From Planococcus salinus (GTDB lineage: Bacteria > Bacillota > Bacilli > Bacillales_A > Planococcaceae), in contig NZ_RIAX01000015.1 in assembly GCF_003719725.1 (NCBI RefSeq), positions 1 to 54,347 on the forward strand: a stretch of 54,347 nucleotides of DNA. Direction: 5' to 3'. Positions 25,500-34,396 of the stretch are shown here, piece by piece; position 1 is the first letter of the stretch; each line of letters opens with the position of its first letter. A program made the translations under genes and the position numbers. The notes beneath the pieces are model-generated. The model made no database searches and was not told the origin of the DNA. It saw only the letters and a list, made by a program, of their open reading frames with translations.

Positions 25500-25517
25500 C
25501 AATCTTAGCAAGGAATA

Positions 25518-25646
25518 TTATTCAGCTCGTTGTCCCATGCACCGTTCGCATTCATAGACGATCGATTCGCGTTGTTCCTTGATTTCGTTTCCGCATTCCT
25601 GACATTCTTTCTTAGCGCGTGTTTCAAAAGTTTTCATTGTTTTCAT
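25518..25646 (-). CDS. YhfH family small zinc-ribbon protein
   Basis: 42 residues starting MKTMKTFETR. Two CxxC pairs (C15, C18 and C33, C36) with the EIKEQRESIVYECERC pattern match the short YhfH family, probably a zinc-binding ribbon. GGAGGAG precedes the ATG and the gene begins 17 bases after the aceB stop, so it is likely the third gene of the aceA-aceB operon. Function of the family is unknown. Confidence 0.85.
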   Translation of the reverse strand: MKTMKTFETRAKKECQECGNEIKEQRESIVYECERCMGQRAE

Positions 25647-25663
25647 AGTGATCTCCTCCAGTA

Positions 25664-27256
25664 TCAGTTTAGTTTTTCATACCCGGGCAGTGTCAAAAAT
25701 TCGGCAAAATCACTTTGCAATGTAAGACTTGTAAACAACTCGCTGGCCTCTGCATAACGTCGGGACAGATAACGATCTTCCCCCACTGATTCTTTGATCT
25801 TGTCGGTTTCTTCACCTGTAAGTTCGTGGAACAGGCTGACATCGATGTTGCGTCCATCAATCAGGACGCCTTGCGGATGGCGGATCCAATGCCAGACTTG
25901 GGACCTGGAAATTTCGGCAGTGGCGGCGTCTTCCATCAAATGGTTGATCGGTGCGGCACCGTTGCCGGACAGCCAGGAAGCGATATACTGGATACCGACA
26001 GAAATATTGGAGCGAAGGCCTTCTTCGGTAATCGTACCTCTTGGAATTTCGACGAGGTCTTCCGCTTCAACATGAATATCACTGCGTTTTCGGTCGATTT
26101 GATTGGCTGTCGGCATATGTTCATCAAATTGTTCCATGGCGACTGCCACCAGGTCGGGATGGGCGACCCATGTGCCATCATGTCCATCCAGCACTTCGCG
26201 GCGCTTGTCTTCACGCACTTTTTGGAAAGCGGCTTCGTTTGCTTCAGGATTTCCTTTAATCGGAATCTGGGCAGCCATTCCGCCTAAAGCCGGAGCATTC
26301 CGTTTATGGCAAGTTTGGATGCACAGTAATGTATAGGAGCGCATAAACGGGACAGTCATTGTCACTTGCGACCGATCCGGCAAGATGAACTTCGGCTGGT
26401 TGCGCATCCGTTTGATGAAGCTGAAAATATAATCCCATCGGCCACAATTGAGTCCTGCTGAATGATCGCGCAGTTCATATAAAATTTCATCCATTTCATA
26501 AGCGGCCAGAATCGTTTCAATCAGAACGGTTGCCCGGATGGTGCCTTGCGGGATGGCGAGTTCGTCTTGTGCAAAAACGAAGACATCGTTCCATAACCTC
26601 GCTTCCAGATGACTTTCCAGCTTTGGCAGGTAAAAGTAGGGACCGGAACCACGGTCAATCAATTCCCGGGCGTTATGGAAAAAGTATAAGCCGAAGTCGA
26701 CCAGGCTGCCGGATACCGGTTTGCCATCAATTTCGATGTTCTTTTCCATCAGATGCCAGCCGCGAGGGCGGACCATCAAAACAGCCGTTTCATCCTTGAG
26801 TGCGTATTGTTTACCGGTTTCAGGAATTTCAAAATCGATTTGGCGCCGGACGGCATCCCGCAGATTGATTTGTCCGTCGATGATATTATGCCAGTTGGGA
26901 GCCGTGGCATCTTCCAGGTCCGCCATGAACATTTTTGCTCCGGAATTCAAGGCATTGATGAGCATTTTGCGGTTTGTCGGTCCGGTAATTTCGACACGGC
27001 GGTCTTTCATATCTTCAGGCAATGGAGCGATTGTCCAATTGCCTTGACGGATATGTTTGGTTTCAGGAAGGAAATCGAGTGGAGTTCCCGCGTCGATTTC
27101 CTGTTGCCGCTGCTGCCGCTTTTCCAGTAACTCCACACGGCGTTTATTGAACTGGACATGCAGTTTTTCAATGAATTCCAAAGCTTCAGGTGTTAAAATG
27201 GTCTCCATTCCTGGAATGGCGTCTCCTTTAATGACGATATTCGACTTCGTGATCAA
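25664..27256 (-). CDS. aceB: Malate synthase A
   Basis: Condenses glyoxylate with acetyl-CoA to malate, second step of the glyoxylate bypass. 530 residues, the length of the MSA isoform. Motifs seen: [13 protein letters not shown] (metal and substrate loop), [12 protein letters not shown] and [12 protein letters not shown], and a C-terminal region with the catalytic-Asp segment [14 protein letters not shown]. The start is TTG 27256, eight bases after AAAGGA. It lies 16 bases behind aceA in the same transcript. Confidence 0.95.
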   Translation of the reverse strand: MITKSNIVIKGDAIPGMETILTPEALEFIEKLHVQFNKRRVELLEKRQQRQQEIDAGTPLDFLPETKHIRQGNWTIAPLPEDMKDRRVEITGPTNRKMLINALNSGAKMFMADLEDATAPNWHNIIDGQINLRDAVRRQIDFEIPETGKQYALKDETAVLMVRPRGWHLMEKNIEIDGKPVSGSLVDFGLYFFHNARELIDRGSGPYFYLPKLESHLEARLWNDVFVFAQDELAIPQGTIRATVLIETILAAYEMDEILYELRDHSAGLNCGRWDYIFSFIKRMRNQPKFILPDRSQVTMTVPFMRSYTLLCIQTCHKRNAPALGGMAAQIPIKGNPEANEAAFQKVREDKRREVLDGHDGTWVAHPDLVAVAMEQFDEHMPTANQIDRKRSDIHVEAEDLVEIPRGTITEEGLRSNISVGIQYIASWLSGNGAAPINHLMEDAATAEISRSQVWHWIRHPQGVLIDGRNIDVSLFHELTGEETDKIKESVGEDRYLSRRYAEASELFTSLTLQSDFAEFLTLPGYEKLN

Positions 27257-27272
27257 TCAAATCATCCTTTCA

Positions 27273-28565
27273 TTAAACTGTTTCTTTTTGGAATTGAGCG
27301 CTTTCTGTTGATCCTTTCATCGCGGTCGTGGAGCTTGTGCCACCGGAAATGATCTGTGACACTTCATCAAAATAACCGGTGCCCACTTCACGCTGATGAC
27401 GGGTTGCTGTATAGCCTTTCGCTTCATTGGCAAACTCAGCTTGCTGCAGTTTCGAGTAGGCTGCCATGCCGTGATCTTTATAGTCATAAGCCAGTTCGAA
27501 CATGCTGTTGTTCAATGCATGGAAACCGGCAAGTGTGACAAACTGGAATTTATAACCCATTTTTCCGAGTTCCACCTGGAATTTCGCAATTGTTTCGTCA
27601 TCCAGTTTCGCTTTCCAGTTGAAAGAAGGGGAACAGTTATAGGCAAGTAATTTGCCAGGGAATTTTGCATGGATGGCATCAGCGAACGCCTGCGCTTCTT
27701 CCAAATTTGGATGGGAGGTTTCGCACCAAACCAAATCTGCATAAGGAGCGTAAGCAAGGCCTCTTGCAATGGCTTGATCGATTCCGGCATTCGTACGGTA
27801 GAATCCTTCAGGCGTCCGTTCTCCTGTGATGAATGGATGATCGACCGGATCGATATCGCTGGTGATCAAGTCGGCTGCGTCTGCATCTGTACGGGCGATC
27901 AAGAGAGTCGGTACACCCAGTACATCAGCTGCAAGTCTTGCAGAGACAAGGTTCCGGACTGCATTTTGAGTAGGCAACAAGACTTTTCCGCCCAAATGTC
28001 CGCATTTCTTTTCAGAAGCCAATTGGTCTTCAAAGTGGACGCCTGCAGCACCGGCTTCAATCATGGCTTTCATCAATTCGAAAACATTCAGCGGTCCGCC
28101 GAAGCCTGCTTCCGCATCTGCTACGATCGGTGCAAACCAGTCGAAGCCTTCTGTGTTTTCCACACTGTCGATTTGATCGGCACGTTGAAGTGCCCGGTTA
28201 ATTTTTTTTACAACATCCGGTACGCTGTTGACCGGATACAAGCTTTGGTCCGGGTACATTTGACCGGCTGAGTTGGCATCGGCCGCGACTTGCCAGCCGC
28301 TCAGATAAATTGCCTGAAGGCCAGCTTTTACTTGCTGAACTGCCTGATTTCCTGTCAATGCGCCAAGAGCGTTGACGAAGTCTGTTTCGTGAATGGAGCG
28401 GAACAAACGCTCTGCTCCTCTTTTAGCCAACGTATACTCAATTTGAACAGACCCCCGAAGTTTCACAACATCTTCCGCTGTATACGGACGTTCAATTCCA
28501 TTCCATCTGCTGTCTTCTTCCCAGCTCTTATTCAACATTTCCACCTGTAATTGTTTGCTGACCAT
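27273..28565 (-). CDS. aceA: Isocitrate lyase
   Basis: Cleaves isocitrate to succinate and glyoxylate. 430 residues. Visible are the [20 protein letters not shown] motif, [14 protein letters not shown] (metal-binding Asp), and the catalytic loop [11 protein letters not shown] with its nucleophile Cys. GAAAGGGATGGG precedes the ATG. First gene of the operon with aceB and a YhfH-type gene. A palindrome at 28602-28619 in its promoter region suggests direct repression or activation, and the LytTR gene is divergent on the other side. Confidence 0.96.
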   Translation of the reverse strand: MVSKQLQVEMLNKSWEEDSRWNGIERPYTAEDVVKLRGSVQIEYTLAKRGAERLFRSIHETDFVNALGALTGNQAVQQVKAGLQAIYLSGWQVAADANSAGQMYPDQSLYPVNSVPDVVKKINRALQRADQIDSVENTEGFDWFAPIVADAEAGFGGPLNVFELMKAMIEAGAAGVHFEDQLASEKKCGHLGGKVLLPTQNAVRNLVSARLAADVLGVPTLLIARTDADAADLITSDIDPVDHPFITGERTPEGFYRTNAGIDQAIARGLAYAPYADLVWCETSHPNLEEAQAFADAIHAKFPGKLLAYNCSPSFNWKAKLDDETIAKFQVELGKMGYKFQFVTLAGFHALNNSMFELAYDYKDHGMAAYSKLQQAEFANEAKGYTATRHQREVGTGYFDEVSQIISGGTSSTTAMKGSTESAQFQKETV

Positions 28566-28598
28566 TTAACCCATCCCTTTCCGAATAAAAAAGTTTTT

Positions 28599-28622
28599 AT
28601 TAACTGTATTAATACAGTTTGT
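28599..28622. promoter_or_regulatory. Palindrome with two LytTR-type half-sites
   Basis: AACTGTATTAATACAGTT (28602-28619) is a perfect 18-bp palindrome. With its flanks it contains ACAGTTTGT on the plus strand (28614-28622) and ACAGTTAAT on the minus strand (28599-28607), both matching the LytTR consensus [TA][AC][CA]GTTN[AG][TG]. It lies between aceA and the LytTR gene. LytTR proteins usually bind direct repeats, so this is a candidate only; a GntR-type factor is the alternative. Confidence 0.55.
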
Positions 28623-28742
28623 TTTGATGTATATTACTATATAACAGAATATTTACACTGTCTTGAAAATTCGATAAAAGCGTCTATTTCATGACAGAAG
28701 CAGAGATTTCGCGACAAAGACATTTGAAAGGGGAATCGGTGT

Positions 28743-29393
28743 ATGGAAAACAGTGTGTTGGAACAGTTTGGATTTATCATGGGGGATTGGATTCCGAAAG
28801 AAGCTTCAATCGCAATCGCTAAAGGAAAGCAGTATATCTATTACAAAGCGGGAATTCACGACCTTCGGATTCAGGCGGGACAAGCGGTCGAAAGCGGAAG
28901 CGTCGCAGCGAGTACATATATAGAAGGAAAACGTATTGAGCGGTTGATGGAACCTTCTGCGGACGGCTCTGCCTATTACGGAATCGGTTACCCGGTCAGC
29001 ATAGCTGGAGAGTCCAGTGCATTGGTCATTATTTTGCCGCCGGATTATCCGGTCCGTCAAAAGCAGCCGCTGCAGTTTCTGACAGGAAAACTGGAAGACA
29101 GGTGGCGCCCGGTCGCGATTGATAAAGTTTCCCATATAGAAAGCAGCCAAAAAAAGACCTGGTTCTATGCAGAAGACGAGACCTATTGTTCAATCCATAC
29201 ATTGAAGAACCTGCGGCATCAATTGCCGGATACTTTTTTGCCGGTTCATCGTTCTTATATCGTCAACATCCATTTCATCGAAGAAATCAGCCGTGATCTT
29301 TCCTCGAATTACTTGCTGACTTTAAAAGACGGATCCATGCTGCCGGTCAGCCAAAACTACGCCACTTCAATCCGAGAGCGACTTGGATTTTAA
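28743..29393 (+). CDS. LytTR-domain transcriptional regulator
   Basis: 216 residues. The C-terminal ~95 residues form a LytTR DNA-binding domain (KVSHIESSQKKTWFYAEDETYCSI, LPDTFLPVHRSYIVNIHFIEEI). The N-terminal ~110 residues are an unassigned sensory domain (not a response-regulator receiver; no phospho-Asp pattern), perhaps for a small metabolite. It is divergent from aceA with 177 bases between, and possible LytTR half-sites lie in that spacer. It is a good candidate regulator of the glyoxylate bypass. GAAAGGGG precedes the ATG. Confidence 0.88.
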   Translation: MENSVLEQFGFIMGDWIPKEASIAIAKGKQYIYYKAGIHDLRIQAGQAVESGSVAASTYIEGKRIERLMEPSADGSAYYGIGYPVSIAGESSALVIILPPDYPVRQKQPLQFLTGKLEDRWRPVAIDKVSHIESSQKKTWFYAEDETYCSIHTLKNLRHQLPDTFLPVHRSYIVNIHFIEEISRDLSSNYLLTLKDGSMLPVSQNYATSIRERLGF

Positions 29394-29427
29394 AAAAGAG
29401 CGGAGCATCAACTTAATGGACAAATAA

Positions 29428-29456
29428 AAAAAGCCATCCGGGGATGGCTTTTTTTA
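29428..29456. terminator. Bidirectional terminator
   Basis: AAAAAGCCATCC and GGATGGCTTTTTTT stem, between the convergent LytTR and GlcD-type genes. Confidence 0.88.
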
Positions 29457-30818
29457 TTCGAAAATCTTATCGGGATTCAGCAGGTTTTCCGGGTCGAGCA
29501 GTTGTTTCATATTTTTCATGACCGACACTGCTGCGCCGTGTTCGGTTTGCTGGAATTTCCTTTTTCCGATTCCTACACCATGTTCCCCTGTGCAGGTGCC
29601 GCCAAGTTCGATGGCCCGAAAAGCCAGTTTTTCATTGACCAGTTCAGCTGCCTCCTGCTGAGCAGGGGATTCGGAGTCAAAGACGATCAAGGTGTGGAAG
29701 TTGCCGTCTCCAATATGGCCGAGTATGCCACCGACCAAAGCGCTTTCTTCGATCAATTCACGGGCATAGTCGATCAAATCAGGCAGCTTGGAGATAGGCA
29801 CGCACACATCTCCACCTGTAACTTTCGTTCCTTTTAGGTGGCGGAAAGCATAAGACATTTCATGACGCGCTTTCCAAATGAGCGATCGTTCTTCCGCATC
29901 CACAGCGACTTTCCAATTTTCAGCTCCCAAACCTGTCAATAATTCTTCCGCAAGCACTGCTTCTTCTTCAGCCGCTTTTTTCATGCCGGCGAATTCAAAA
30001 AACAAGGAATGCCTCTCTGGAATTCCATAATTTCCATAGGTATTTACCTGGCTGATACTCAAGGCGTCAACGAATTCCATACGAAGGATTGGAATGCCGC
30101 TCAATAGAATCATATGAGCCGCTTCCGCGCATTCACGTGGAGTTGAAAATGTACAGCTTGCAGCGATGACATGCTCCGGAATTCCATGCAGCTTCAGGGT
30201 GATTTCCGTAATGATTCCGAGCGTTCCTTCCGAGCCGGTAAACAAACCGGTCAAGTGATACCCAGAAGATGATTTTTTTGCTTTTGATCCTGTATGTATA
30301 ATCGTTCCGTCCGCGAGTACAACTTCCATATCTGTGATTTGATCGCGCATTGTTCCGTACCGCACAGCAGTTGTGCCACTGGCGTTAGTGGCTGCCATCC
30401 CGCCAATTGAAGCATCAGCGCCAGGGTCGATGGGGAAGTACAAGCCTTGCCGGTTGATCAATTTGTTCAGCTGCTTGCGTGTGATGCCCGGCTGTACGGT
30501 GATTTGCATGTCCTCCGGTGAAAACTTCAACACCTGATTCATCCGTTCAAAATCCAGAGAGATGCCGCCTTTTACAGGAATCGCCTGTCCTTCAAGCCCG
30601 GAACCTGCTCCAAAGGGGGTCACAGGAATGCCAAAAGTTCTTGCTGTTTCCAGGATTGCTTGTATGTCTTCTTTGGATTCCGGAAAACATACGACTTCCG
30701 GTTCAACAGCGTGATGCGAGGATTCGTCGTGGCTGTGACGATAGCGTTCACTTTCGCTGGATGAGTATTGATCAGTCTTTAACTTTTCTTTCAGATGTTC
30801 CAACCAATTATTTTTCAC
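29454..30818 (-). CDS. FAD-linked oxidase, GlcD/D-lactate dehydrogenase type
   Basis: 454 residues. The N-terminal FAD-binding PCMH domain shows PVTPFGAGSGLEGQAIPVKGG, PIDPGADASIGGMAATNASG and YGTMRDQ; the C-terminal cap ends with CTGEHGVGIGKRKF, as in glycolate oxidase subunit GlcD and D-lactate dehydrogenases. No GlcE or GlcF gene is next to it. Being close to aceA-aceB, it may turn glycolate into glyoxylate for malate synthase, but D-lactate or D-2-hydroxyglutarate are equally possible by family. Confidence 0.9.
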   Translation of the reverse strand: MKNNWLEHLKEKLKTDQYSSSESERYRHSHDESSHHAVEPEVVCFPESKEDIQAILETARTFGIPVTPFGAGSGLEGQAIPVKGGISLDFERMNQVLKFSPEDMQITVQPGITRKQLNKLINRQGLYFPIDPGADASIGGMAATNASGTTAVRYGTMRDQITDMEVVLADGTIIHTGSKAKKSSSGYHLTGLFTGSEGTLGIITEITLKLHGIPEHVIAASCTFSTPRECAEAAHMILLSGIPILRMEFVDALSISQVNTYGNYGIPERHSLFFEFAGMKKAAEEEAVLAEELLTGLGAENWKVAVDAEERSLIWKARHEMSYAFRHLKGTKVTGGDVCVPISKLPDLIDYARELIEESALVGGILGHIGDGNFHTLIVFDSESPAQQEAAELVNEKLAFRAIELGGTCTGEHGVGIGKRKFQQTEHGAAVSVMKNMKQLLDPENLLNPDKIFE

Positions 30819-30942
30819 GAAAACAACACTCCTTTTTTAAAAGTATATAATAAAATTGAAAATTTGGTGGTTTGCGTTTGAAAGTATTCGGGTACTATTA
30901 GAGGTGCTATACATAGTAAATACTTAGTTCACAGGAGGAATT

Positions 30943-31965
30943 ATGAAAAAATTATACGGACTACTGCTCATTTTACTTGTTGTCATGGCTGCATGCGGCC
31001 GCCCTGACGATTCAACCACTTCATCTGGAGATGAAAGTGGGGATGAAGTACACACAATTCGTATTGCTTATTTGGTACCGGAAGAGCATTCAGCACACAT
31101 TCAATCTTTGGAATTCAAAGAAAAGCTGGAGTCGGAATCGGATGGCAGATTAAAAGTTGAACTGTATCCGAATGGCCAGCTATACGGCTCAGACCGGGAA
31201 GCAATCGAAGCGACACAGCTGGGCAATATCGAAATGACCATTCCTGCTGTAGCCCCACTGGCTTCTTTCAACGAAAAATTCCTTGTCTTCGATCTGCCTT
31301 TCCTGTTCAATGACTATGACGCTGCATATAAAGCGCTCGATGGAGACCTTGGACAAGAACTATTGGCTGATTTAGAACAAAATGACTTAAAAGGTCTGGT
31401 ATTTGGCGAAAATGGATTCAGGCATGTCTCCAATAATGAAGGGCCGATCGAAAAGCCGGAAGATATGGAAGGCTTAAAGTTGCGGACATTGGAAAATCCG
31501 CTTCATACAGATACTTTTAAAGCATTTGGTGCAAATGCTTCACCGTTCGCATTTGGTGAGTTATATACGGCACTCCAGCAAGGTACCTACGACGCCATGG
31601 AATGTCCGATTTCACTTTACTACACAAACAAGTTCTATGAAGTGCAGGATTATTTGTCATTGACAGGGCATGTATACGCAGCGGCCATCCTGCTTGCCAA
31701 CAATGACTTTTACAACAACCTGCCGGAGGATCTTCAGGACTTGGTGATGGAAGCTTCCGAAGAATTTCGGGATGCTCAGCGTGAACTGGCCCAGGAGCAG
31801 GACGTGGAATTTCTGGATCAGTTGAAAGCTGAAGGAATGCAGGTGAACGATTTGACAGCAGAACAGCGCAATGAGTTTCGTGAAGCGGCACAGCCTGTCT
31901 ATGAAAAGTACGAAGACCAGATAGGTCCCGAATTGATAGAACAGGCATTGGCTGCCAATGAATAA
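30943..31965 (+). CDS. TRAP transporter substrate-binding lipoprotein DctP (copy 1)
   Basis: 340 residues. Signal peptide with lipobox MAAC, then the DctP/C4-dicarboxylate-binding fold: IRIAYLVPEEHSAH, PNGQLYGSDREAIEATQLG, and GLKLRTLENPLHTDTFKAFGA with the Arg that binds a substrate carboxylate. It recruits a carboxylate ligand for a DctQM permease. The protein is nearly the same as the second copy two genes later. CAGGAGG precedes the ATG. It ends with a strong terminator, so it is a separate transcript from the permease genes. Confidence 0.93.
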   Translation: MKKLYGLLLILLVVMAACGRPDDSTTSSGDESGDEVHTIRIAYLVPEEHSAHIQSLEFKEKLESESDGRLKVELYPNGQLYGSDREAIEATQLGNIEMTIPAVAPLASFNEKFLVFDLPFLFNDYDAAYKALDGDLGQELLADLEQNDLKGLVFGENGFRHVSNNEGPIEKPEDMEGLKLRTLENPLHTDTFKAFGANASPFAFGELYTALQQGTYDAMECPISLYYTNKFYEVQDYLSLTGHVYAAAILLANNDFYNNLPEDLQDLVMEASEEFRDAQRELAQEQDVEFLDQLKAEGMQVNDLTAEQRNEFREAAQPVYEKYEDQIGPELIEQALAANE

Positions 31966-31972
31966 GTGGTGG

Positions 31973-32004
31973 AAAAACCAAGGAGCCGGCTCCTTGGTTT
32001 TTTT
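31973..32004 (+). terminator. Rho-independent terminator after DctP copy 1
   Basis: AAAAACCAAGGAGCC with GGCTCCTTGGTTTTTTT, almost no loop. A strong stop between the first DctP and the GntR gene. Confidence 0.9.
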
Positions 32005-32053
32005 GCTGGGCAGATAAAAAGCTATTTGTTTTGCTGAATATTATCATTTTATA

Positions 32054-32106
32054 TTTACAAACAATTTAACATATTCTATACTTTCTGTATACAGTATACA
32101 CTGTAT
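32054..32106 (+). promoter_or_regulatory. Promoter and operator of the GntR/DctP/TRAP operon
   Basis: TTTACA (32054-32059) and TATACT (32077-32082) are spaced by 17 bases. TGTATACAGTATACA (32086-32100), a perfect 15-bp odd-centred palindrome, covers the start-point region; FCD-type GntR proteins prefer TNGTNNNACNA-like sites. The heptamer ATACAGT also appears at 32089 and inverted at 32100, the same half-site found in the aceA palindrome. Confidence 0.7.
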
Positions 32107-32133
32107 GGATCTTCGAGAAAGGAAGGAGGAACT

Positions 32134-32787
32134 ATGGAAAAGATCGCTACAAAAGCCACTTTAGCTGAACAGGCGTACGAGTACATCAAAAAAATGATTA
32201 TCACTGGAGAACTTGATCCTGGGGAAGAACTCCCTGAAGAAAAACTTGCTGCTGAGCTGGGCATCAGCAGAACTCCTTTGAGGGAAGCACTGAGAAGACT
32301 AGCTGTTGATGCGCTTATCGAATTGAGGAAAACCCGTCCTGCAGTGGTTGCCGGTTTTAATCATGAAGACGTCAAAGAGATTATGGAAATCCGCAGGTTA
32401 CTTGAAATCCATAACCTTGAACACTTATCGAAGGCAGATCAACAGCGTGTCATTCCTGATTTAAGAGAAAACGCGGCGCGTCAGTTAAAGGCGGTCAAAG
32501 AAAATGATTATGTCTGCTTTATGGACACCGATCAGGAATTTCATGCGTTGCTTTACAGCAGCAATTCCAACAAACGCATGAAAGAAATGATTTATACGGT
32601 GAACACAGGTGGAAGCCGTGCTTTTCTGTTGTTGTCTGAAACAATCTGCAAAAGTGCTGTAGAAGCTTACCATGAACATTTGTCTATTATCGAAGCGATT
32701 GAAAAAGGGGATATTGAAGCAGCCAAACAGCAAATGGCACTTCATCTGAAAAATATCGAAAAACGTTTGCTGGAATACATCAAATAG
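32134..32787 (+). CDS. GntR family (FCD domain) regulator
   Basis: 217 residues. Winged helix-turn-helix at about residues 8-70 (MIITGELDPGEELPEEKLAAELGISRTPLREALRRL), followed by an all-helical FCD effector domain (about 80-215) with the D/H metal-site pattern (DTDQEFHALL, AYHEHLSIIEAI). Such regulators sense small carboxylates. It is flanked by the two DctP genes, and an operator-like palindrome lies at its own promoter, so it should control the transporter and itself. GGAAGGAGG precedes the ATG. Confidence 0.92.
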   Translation: MEKIATKATLAEQAYEYIKKMIITGELDPGEELPEEKLAAELGISRTPLREALRRLAVDALIELRKTRPAVVAGFNHEDVKEIMEIRRLLEIHNLEHLSKADQQRVIPDLRENAARQLKAVKENDYVCFMDTDQEFHALLYSSNSNKRMKEMIYTVNTGGSRAFLLLSETICKSAVEAYHEHLSIIEAIEKGDIEAAKQQMALHLKNIEKRLLEYIK

Positions 32788-32795
32788 GAGGCATT

Positions 32796-33824
32796 ATGAA
32801 AAAATTACTGGGTTTATTACTTATCGGACTATTTATCCTGTCAGCTTGTGGAAGACCGGACGGAGGAAGCACGACATCAGATGGTGGCGGAGAAGGCGAA
32901 GAAACGTACACAATCAGATTGGCGCACCTGGTGCCTGAAGAACAGTCGTCACATGTGAAAGCGCTTGAATTTAAAGAAAAGCTGGAAGAAGAGTCTGACG
33001 GCCGACTGACTGTGGAACTTTACCCGAATGGTCAGCTTTACGGATCTGACCGCGAAGCGATTGAAGCGGTGCAACTAGGGAATATCGAAATGACAATTCC
33101 GGCGGTAGCGGCTATGGCTTCGTTTAACGAGAATTTCCAAGTGTTTGATTTGCCGTTCCTGTTCAACGACAACGAAGCGGCGTACCGGGCCCTTGATGGC
33201 GAATTGGGTCAGGAATTGATGGCTGGTCTGGAAGAAAACGGTTTAAAAGGCCTTGTGTTTGGTGAAAATGGTTTCCGCCATGTATCGAATAACGAGCATC
33301 CGATTGAAATGCCTGAAGACATGGAAGGCTTGAAAATGCGTACTTTGGAAAGTCCGATGCATACCGATACGTTCAACGCTTTCGGAGCAAATGCATCTCC
33401 CTTCGCATTTGGTGAGTTATACACAGCCCTTCAGCAAGGAACATATGACGCGATGGATTGCCCAATTTCACTTTATTACACAAATAAGTTCTATGAAGTG
33501 CAGGATTATCTGACGTTAACAGGTCATGTTTATGCAGCCACTGCGTTGTTGGTAAACGATGACTTCTACAACGGATTGCCCGAAGACCTTCAGGAATTGA
33601 TCATGGAAGCTTCTGAAGAGTTCCGCGATGAACAGCGTGAATTGGCTCAACAGCAGGACGCTGAATTCCTCGAGCAATTGAAAGCGGAAGGCATGCAAGT
33701 CAATGATTTGACAGACGAACAGCGCGAAGCATTCCGTGAGGCTGCTGAAGTGGTCTACACAAAATATGAAGACCAAATTGGCAGAGATTTGATTGATCGT
33801 GCGCTTGAAGCCAACAATCAATAA
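32796..33824 (+). CDS. TRAP transporter substrate-binding lipoprotein DctP (copy 2)
   Basis: 342 residues, signal peptide with lipobox LSAC. Most of the mature protein matches copy 1 position by position (FGENGFRHVSNNE, FGANASPFAFGELYTALQQG and the C-terminal AEGMQVNDLT segment), with the main differences in the linker after the lipobox and in scattered surface residues. Duplication is clear. It follows the GntR gene by eight bases with a TAGGAGG site, and precedes dctQM in the same operon after a hairpin. Confidence 0.94.
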   Translation: MKKLLGLLLIGLFILSACGRPDGGSTTSDGGGEGEETYTIRLAHLVPEEQSSHVKALEFKEKLEEESDGRLTVELYPNGQLYGSDREAIEAVQLGNIEMTIPAVAAMASFNENFQVFDLPFLFNDNEAAYRALDGELGQELMAGLEENGLKGLVFGENGFRHVSNNEHPIEMPEDMEGLKMRTLESPMHTDTFNAFGANASPFAFGELYTALQQGTYDAMDCPISLYYTNKFYEVQDYLTLTGHVYAATALLVNDDFYNGLPEDLQELIMEASEEFRDEQRELAQQQDAEFLEQLKAEGMQVNDLTDEQREAFREAAEVVYTKYEDQIGRDLIDRALEANNQ

Positions 33825-33845
33825 AGCAGGATAAAAAAGAACAAC

Positions 33846-33878
33846 AAAAAAATCAAGGAAGCAATTCCTTGATTTTTC
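33846..33878 (+). terminator. Intra-operon terminator/attenuator
   Basis: AAAAAATCAAGGAA, four-base loop, TTCCTTGATTTTT. It looks like a moderately strong terminator between DctP copy 2 and DctQ. Incomplete stopping here would make much more binding protein than permease. Confidence 0.75.
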
Positions 33879-33901
33879 TTTTCTGAAAGGAAGTAGGGCT
33901 T

Positions 33902-34396
33902 ATGATAAAGAAGTTTGCAAAAGCGGAAGAAGCTTTTCTCGTATTGACGCTTGTTGTCATGGTGGCATTAATCTTCAGTCAGGTTGTTGGCCGCTATGTC
34001 TTTTCCAACGCACCAAGCTGGACAGAAGAGATGGCTCGCTACATCCATATTTTCCAGGTTTGGATCGGAGCCAGCTATGCAGTGAAGTTGCGGGAGCATA
34101 TACGAGTGGAGGCTTTTATCACCAGGTTTAAAGGAGTTCCAAGACAGATTCTGGAAACCATAACTCTTGCTATATGGTTTGGCATTGCATTGTTTCTAGC
34201 TTATTTTGGCACCCAGCTGGTTTTAACAAGTATTCAAAATGGCCAGGTCACTCCTGCCATGCAGATGCCAATGTGGATCCCGTTTCTGGCAATCCCGCTT
34301 GGCGGTTTTGGCATGTGCATCCGCCTGCTCCAGCAATTGAGAAAGATTTGGCAGGGGGATTATGAAATGCACAAGGAAGGAGAACTTCCGGGATGA
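33902..34396 (+). CDS. TRAP transporter small permease DctQ
   Basis: 164 residues with four membrane segments, the DctQ pattern: an N-terminal LVVMVALIFSQVVGRYVF, then the conserved APSWTEEMARYIHIFQVWIGASYA. It overlaps dctM by ATGA. AAAGGAAG site before the ATG. It couples the binding protein to the large permease. Confidence 0.92.
   Translation: MIKKFAKAEEAFLVLTLVVMVALIFSQVVGRYVFSNAPSWTEEMARYIHIFQVWIGASYAVKLREHIRVEAFITRFKGVPRQILETITLAIWFGIALFLAYFGTQLVLTSIQNGQVTPAMQMPMWIPFLAIPLGGFGMCIRLLQQLRKIWQGDYEMHKEGELPG

Larger units (their letters stand above)
25047..25501. mobile_element. MITE-like element with hairpin termini
   Basis: The left end (GGAGTGGCCCTGAA, loop, TTCAGGGCCACTCC, then AGCTTGTTGAGAAAC) recurs inverted at the right end (GTTTCTCGACAGCCTC, then GGAGTAGCCCTGAA, loop, TTCAGGGCCACTCC). 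The terminal inverted repeats are about 50 bp and each one is itself a hairpin. Inside lie the 124-bp repeat (25112-25235) and a Bacillaceae-type palindrome (about 25323-25437). There is no transposase gene and no clear target duplication. Confidence 0.6.
24982..25517. other. Intergenic region holding a composite repeat element
   Basis: 535 bases without a gene. Nearly all of it (25047-25501) is one inverted-repeat element, described separately; the remainder holds the promoter side of yyaL. Confidence 0.7.
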
